Source: Caldilineaceae bacterium (lineage in GTDB: Bacteria > Chloroflexota > Anaerolineae > Caldilineales > Caldilineaceae). Taken from it: a stretch of 34,961 bases of DNA. The stretch spans positions 1-34,961 of the forward strand of contig JAJEDJ010000023.1 of the NCBI GenBank assembly GCA_022821545.1, in the 5' to 3' direction. Both the position numbers and the translations under genes were made by a program. Under the pieces are notes generated by a model. That model ran no database searches. It was not told the origin of the DNA and saw only the letters and a program-made list of their open reading frames with translations. Below are positions 33,169-34,961 of the stretch, piece after piece. Numbering within the stretch: position 1 is the first letter of the stretch; each line of letters starts with the position of its first letter.

Positions 33169-34260
33169 GTGAAATCCACCACTGTCTTCGCCGTACATCA
33201 CATCGCTGCGCTTCACATCGCTGCACTCTTCATCGTTGCGTTGTCCCTCAGCGCCTGCAACATCCGCAATCCTTTCGGTTCGGGAGCCGGGCCGGAGTCG
33301 TCCGAAACAGCCATGCAGCCGGAAGAGGGCAGCCCCCTCGCCAGGCTCGTCGAACGCGCCAGGGATGACCTCGTCCTGACGGCCGCCGCCGATCCGGACA
33401 AAATCACCCTCGTCACCGCCGAGGAAGTGGAATGGGGCGACGCCGGCCTCGGCTGCCCCCATCCGGACGAAATGTACGCCCAGATCATCACCCCGGGCTA
33501 CTTCATCGTCCTGGAATCCGGCGGCAACACCTACGACTACCACACCGGCGCCGACCCTGATGGGCCGCTCGTGCAGTGTACTGAAGACGGCGTGCCCGCA
33601 GGTATGGCTGCCGTCCCCGCGGAGGAGCCGGAAGGAGAAACGCAAATGGATGCCGAGGACGCCCTGCCCCGCCTGATCGAACGCGCGACGGAGGACCTCA
33701 TGCAAGCCGTCGGCGCCGGCGCAGACGAGATCACCGTTCTCAGTACCGAAGAAGTGGAGTGGAGCGACACCGGCCTCGGCTGTCAGGAGCCGAACAAGAT
33801 GTACGCGCAGATAATCACGCCGGGCTACCTGATCGTACTCGAATCCGGGGGCGATACCTATGACTACCACACCGGCGCCGACCCCGAAGGCCCGCTCGTG
33901 CAGTGTACTGAAGACGGCGCCCCCGCGGGCGCGGCTATCGCCCTCCCGGCGGAACAGGTAGGAGTGACTCTTATGGACGACAACGGCGCGCTCTCGCGTC
34001 TCATCGAACGGGCCGCGGAAGACCTCGTGCAGGCAACCGGCGCCGCCTCTGACGCCATCACCGTTTTCAGTACTGAAGAGGTCGAGTGGAGCGACACCAG
34101 CCTCGGCTGCCCGCAGCCGGACGAGATGTACGCCCAGGTGATCACGCCGGGCTACCTCATCGTCCTCGAAACCGGCGCTGAAACCTACAAGTATCACACC
34201 GGCGCCGACCCCGAAGGCCCGCTCCTGCACTGCGCCCAGGACGCCGACGTCGAAGAATAG
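33169..34260 (+). CDS. Lipoprotein with three tandem repeats of an uncharacterised domain
   Basis: 363 residues from the GTG at 33169, which has AGGA 11 nt upstream; in-frame ATGs at 33124 and 33151 lack good sites. The signal MKSTTVFAVHHIAALHIAAL continues to the lipobox LSAC with Cys30. Three copies of an ~84-residue unit lie near 56-140, 165-248 and 274-358. Each has a helical start (RLxERAxEDL), a central VEWxDxxLGC, MYAQxITPGY, a xIVLExG strand and YxYHTGADPxGPLxxC. One Cys pair per repeat (LGC and xxC) may form a disulphide outside the membrane. Spacers are acidic. Function unknown. Confidence 0.85.
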   Translation: MKSTTVFAVHHIAALHIAALFIVALSLSACNIRNPFGSGAGPESSETAMQPEEGSPLARLVERARDDLVLTAAADPDKITLVTAEEVEWGDAGLGCPHPDEMYAQIITPGYFIVLESGGNTYDYHTGADPDGPLVQCTEDGVPAGMAAVPAEEPEGETQMDAEDALPRLIERATEDLMQAVGAGADEITVLSTEEVEWSDTGLGCQEPNKMYAQIITPGYLIVLESGGDTYDYHTGADPEGPLVQCTEDGAPAGAAIALPAEQVGVTLMDDNGALSRLIERAAEDLVQATGAASDAITVFSTEEVEWSDTSLGCPQPDEMYAQVITPGYLIVLETGAETYKYHTGADPEGPLLHCAQDADVEE

Positions 34261-34277
34261 CTCCTTCCTTCAGGCCA

Positions 34278-34658
34278 ATGAACGCCATCAAAAATCAGGA
34301 TCAGTTCGACGAGCTGGTCCTCAGCGCCATCGAAGACCTGCCCGACCTCTTTCTGGACTGCCTTGAAAACGTCGCCGTCGTCGTCGAGGAATGGCCCGAT
34401 CGCGCCACCCTTGAGTCCGTCGGCCTGCGCCGTCGCAGCAGTCTCCTGGGACTCTACCAGGGCATCCCCCAGACCGATCGGACACACGGCTACAACCTCG
34501 TCATGCCCGACAAGATCAGCATCTACCGCCGTCCCATCCTCATGCGCTGCCGCACCGAGTCCGAAGTCCGCGACCTCGTCCAAAGAGTCGTCCGCCACGA
34601 AATCGCCCACCACTTCGGCATCGACGACGACCGCCTCGTCGAAATCGGCGCCTACTAA
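34278..34658 (+). CDS. Small zincin-like metallopeptidase (PF06262 type)
   Basis: 126 residues, cytoplasmic. The zinc motif HEIAHHFGIDDDRL lies at about 107-120 and fits HExxHHxG...D, as in the zincin-1 family. The N-terminal half (DLPDLFLDCLENVAVVVEEW) and the central LLGLYQGIPQTDR stretch also match that family from memory. Substrate unknown. It is 17 nt behind the lipoprotein gene and probably co-transcribed. The stop codon lies inside the following repeat tract. Confidence 0.88.
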   Translation: MNAIKNQDQFDELVLSAIEDLPDLFLDCLENVAVVVEEWPDRATLESVGLRRRSSLLGLYQGIPQTDRTHGYNLVMPDKISIYRRPILMRCRTESEVRDLVQRVVRHEIAHHFGIDDDRLVEIGAY

Positions 34659-34719
34659 CCCCAACCGCTTACTGACCCCAACCGCCAACTGACCCCAACC
34701 GCCCCGACCCCAACCGCCC
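34655..34719. repeat. Four 15-17-bp tandem repeats at the end of the metallopeptidase gene
   Basis: Units at 34655-34671, 34672-34688, 34689-34703 and 34704-34719 share CYRACCCCAACCGC. The first contains the TAA stop of the metallopeptidase. It resembles the C/A-rich heptamers at 966-1000. The following 100 bp up to the IS end show no gene. Confidence 0.7.
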
Positions 34720-34819
34720 CGCCCCCTGCCTGCAAAGGGGCATAACGCTCCCCAATAGGCTGATCGCAGCCCTGGTGAACATCGGGTAACTCGCTGTGGT
34801 GATGCAACTATCCAACCTG

Positions 34820-34961
34820 GAGGGCAATCGCATCTTAAATTTGCAGCACCTTGAGAAGATATTCCGGATTCCAGCCAGCCCGTTTGCGTTTGGCAGCGAT
34901 GCCGACTTTCGCGGATTTCTCATGGCGCAGTAGATTGAGGGCCATCCGACGAACGATGGCG
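34820..34961 (-). mobile_element. End of an ISAs1-family insertion sequence (cut by window edge)
   Basis: The last 41 codons of a transposase reach the window edge on the minus strand. The sequence GAGGGCAATCGCATC (34820-34834) just beyond its stop resembles the terminal repeat I recall for ISAs1-type elements (CAGGGCAATCGCATC). The outer boundary near 34820 is therefore inferred; the other end is outside the window. Confidence 0.65.
34835..34961 (-). CDS. ISAs1-family transposase, C-terminal fragment
   Basis: The minus-strand frame entering at 34961 reads AIVRRMALNLLRHEKSAKVG, then KRKRAGWNPEYLLKVLQI and stops at TAA (34835-34837). This matches the conserved C-terminus of ISAs1-type DDE transposases (RRLALNLL...KxGIxxKRxxAGWdxxYLLKVL). 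Only 41 residues are visible, so whether the whole gene is intact is unknown. The stop lies about 15 bp from the inferred element end. Confidence 0.8.
   Translation of the reverse strand, partial: AIVRRMALNLLRHEKSAKVGIAAKRKRAGWNPEYLLKVLQI

Noticed and set aside
34743..34791. CAGCCCTG near 34768 as the insertion-sequence terminal repeat
   Set aside because: It points the wrong way relative to the transposase fragment. The sequence at 34820-34834 is correctly oriented and next to the stop codon.

Overview
This is a GC-rich bacterial chromosome segment. It most resembles a Chloroflexota genome (Anaerolineae/Caldilineae-like). That is an inference from gene content: a Tal/Pgi pair of the fused type, a polyphosphate-glucokinase-type ROK kinase, a giant cyclic-nucleotide-binding/PH membrane protein, a multi-LysM lipoprotein and Tat-exported ABC sugar-binding lipoproteins. 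No rRNA is present, so the placement is not proven.

Layout. (1) 1-918, minus strand: one transcription unit tRNA-Thr(UGU)-tRNA-Tyr(GUA)-tRNA-Thr(GGU)-tuf with a near-consensus promoter. It has the order of the enterobacterial tufB operon minus the glycine tRNA. (2) 1050-8199: uvrC followed by a triple cNMP-binding/PH membrane protein, a divergent metallophosphoesterase/nadK pair, and a degenerate J-domain/zinc-finger membrane protein. (3) 8453-11068: an exported beta-propeller protein and a four-LysM lipoprotein. (4) 16711-11152, minus: a Gfo/Idh oxidoreductase, polyphosphate glucokinase, transaldolase, phosphoglucose isomerase and rpiA, forming a sugar-phosphate module. Tal and Pgi lie in different frames. 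They are joined at a U UUU UUU heptamer with an upstream Shine-Dalgarno-like element and a downstream stem-loop, so a -1 frameshift would make a 937-residue Tal-Pgi fusion. (5) 16811-18351: a divergent MTA-phosphorylase-like protein and a coupled unknown. (6) 18365-20211, minus: ruvB and an MNT/HEPN pair. (7) 20341-21502: a DksA/TraR-type zinc protein and upp. (8) 26411-21521, minus: a sugar ABC transporter (binding protein, two permeases) and a GH29 fucosidase with an unusual ribbon-helix-helix-like N-terminus. Facing it, 26518-30974 on the plus strand carries two Gfo/Idh oxidoreductases, an SMP-30 lactonase and an M20 amidohydrolase. (9) 31210-34658: yggS-proC-yggT, a three-repeat lipoprotein and a small zincin. 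(10) 34820-34961: the end of an ISAs1-type insertion sequence cut by the window edge.

How the genes may work together. The fucosidase/ABC/dehydrogenase/lactonase block reads as uptake of a fucosylated glycan, intracellular cleavage and non-phosphorylative oxidation of the sugar; this is inferred from domains and order. The binding-protein promoter has a LacI-type palindrome downstream of it, and a 14-bp perfect hairpin separates the binding-protein gene from the permeases. The most notable item is the Tal/Pgi frameshift signal. I found no CRISPR array, prophage or secondary-metabolite cluster.
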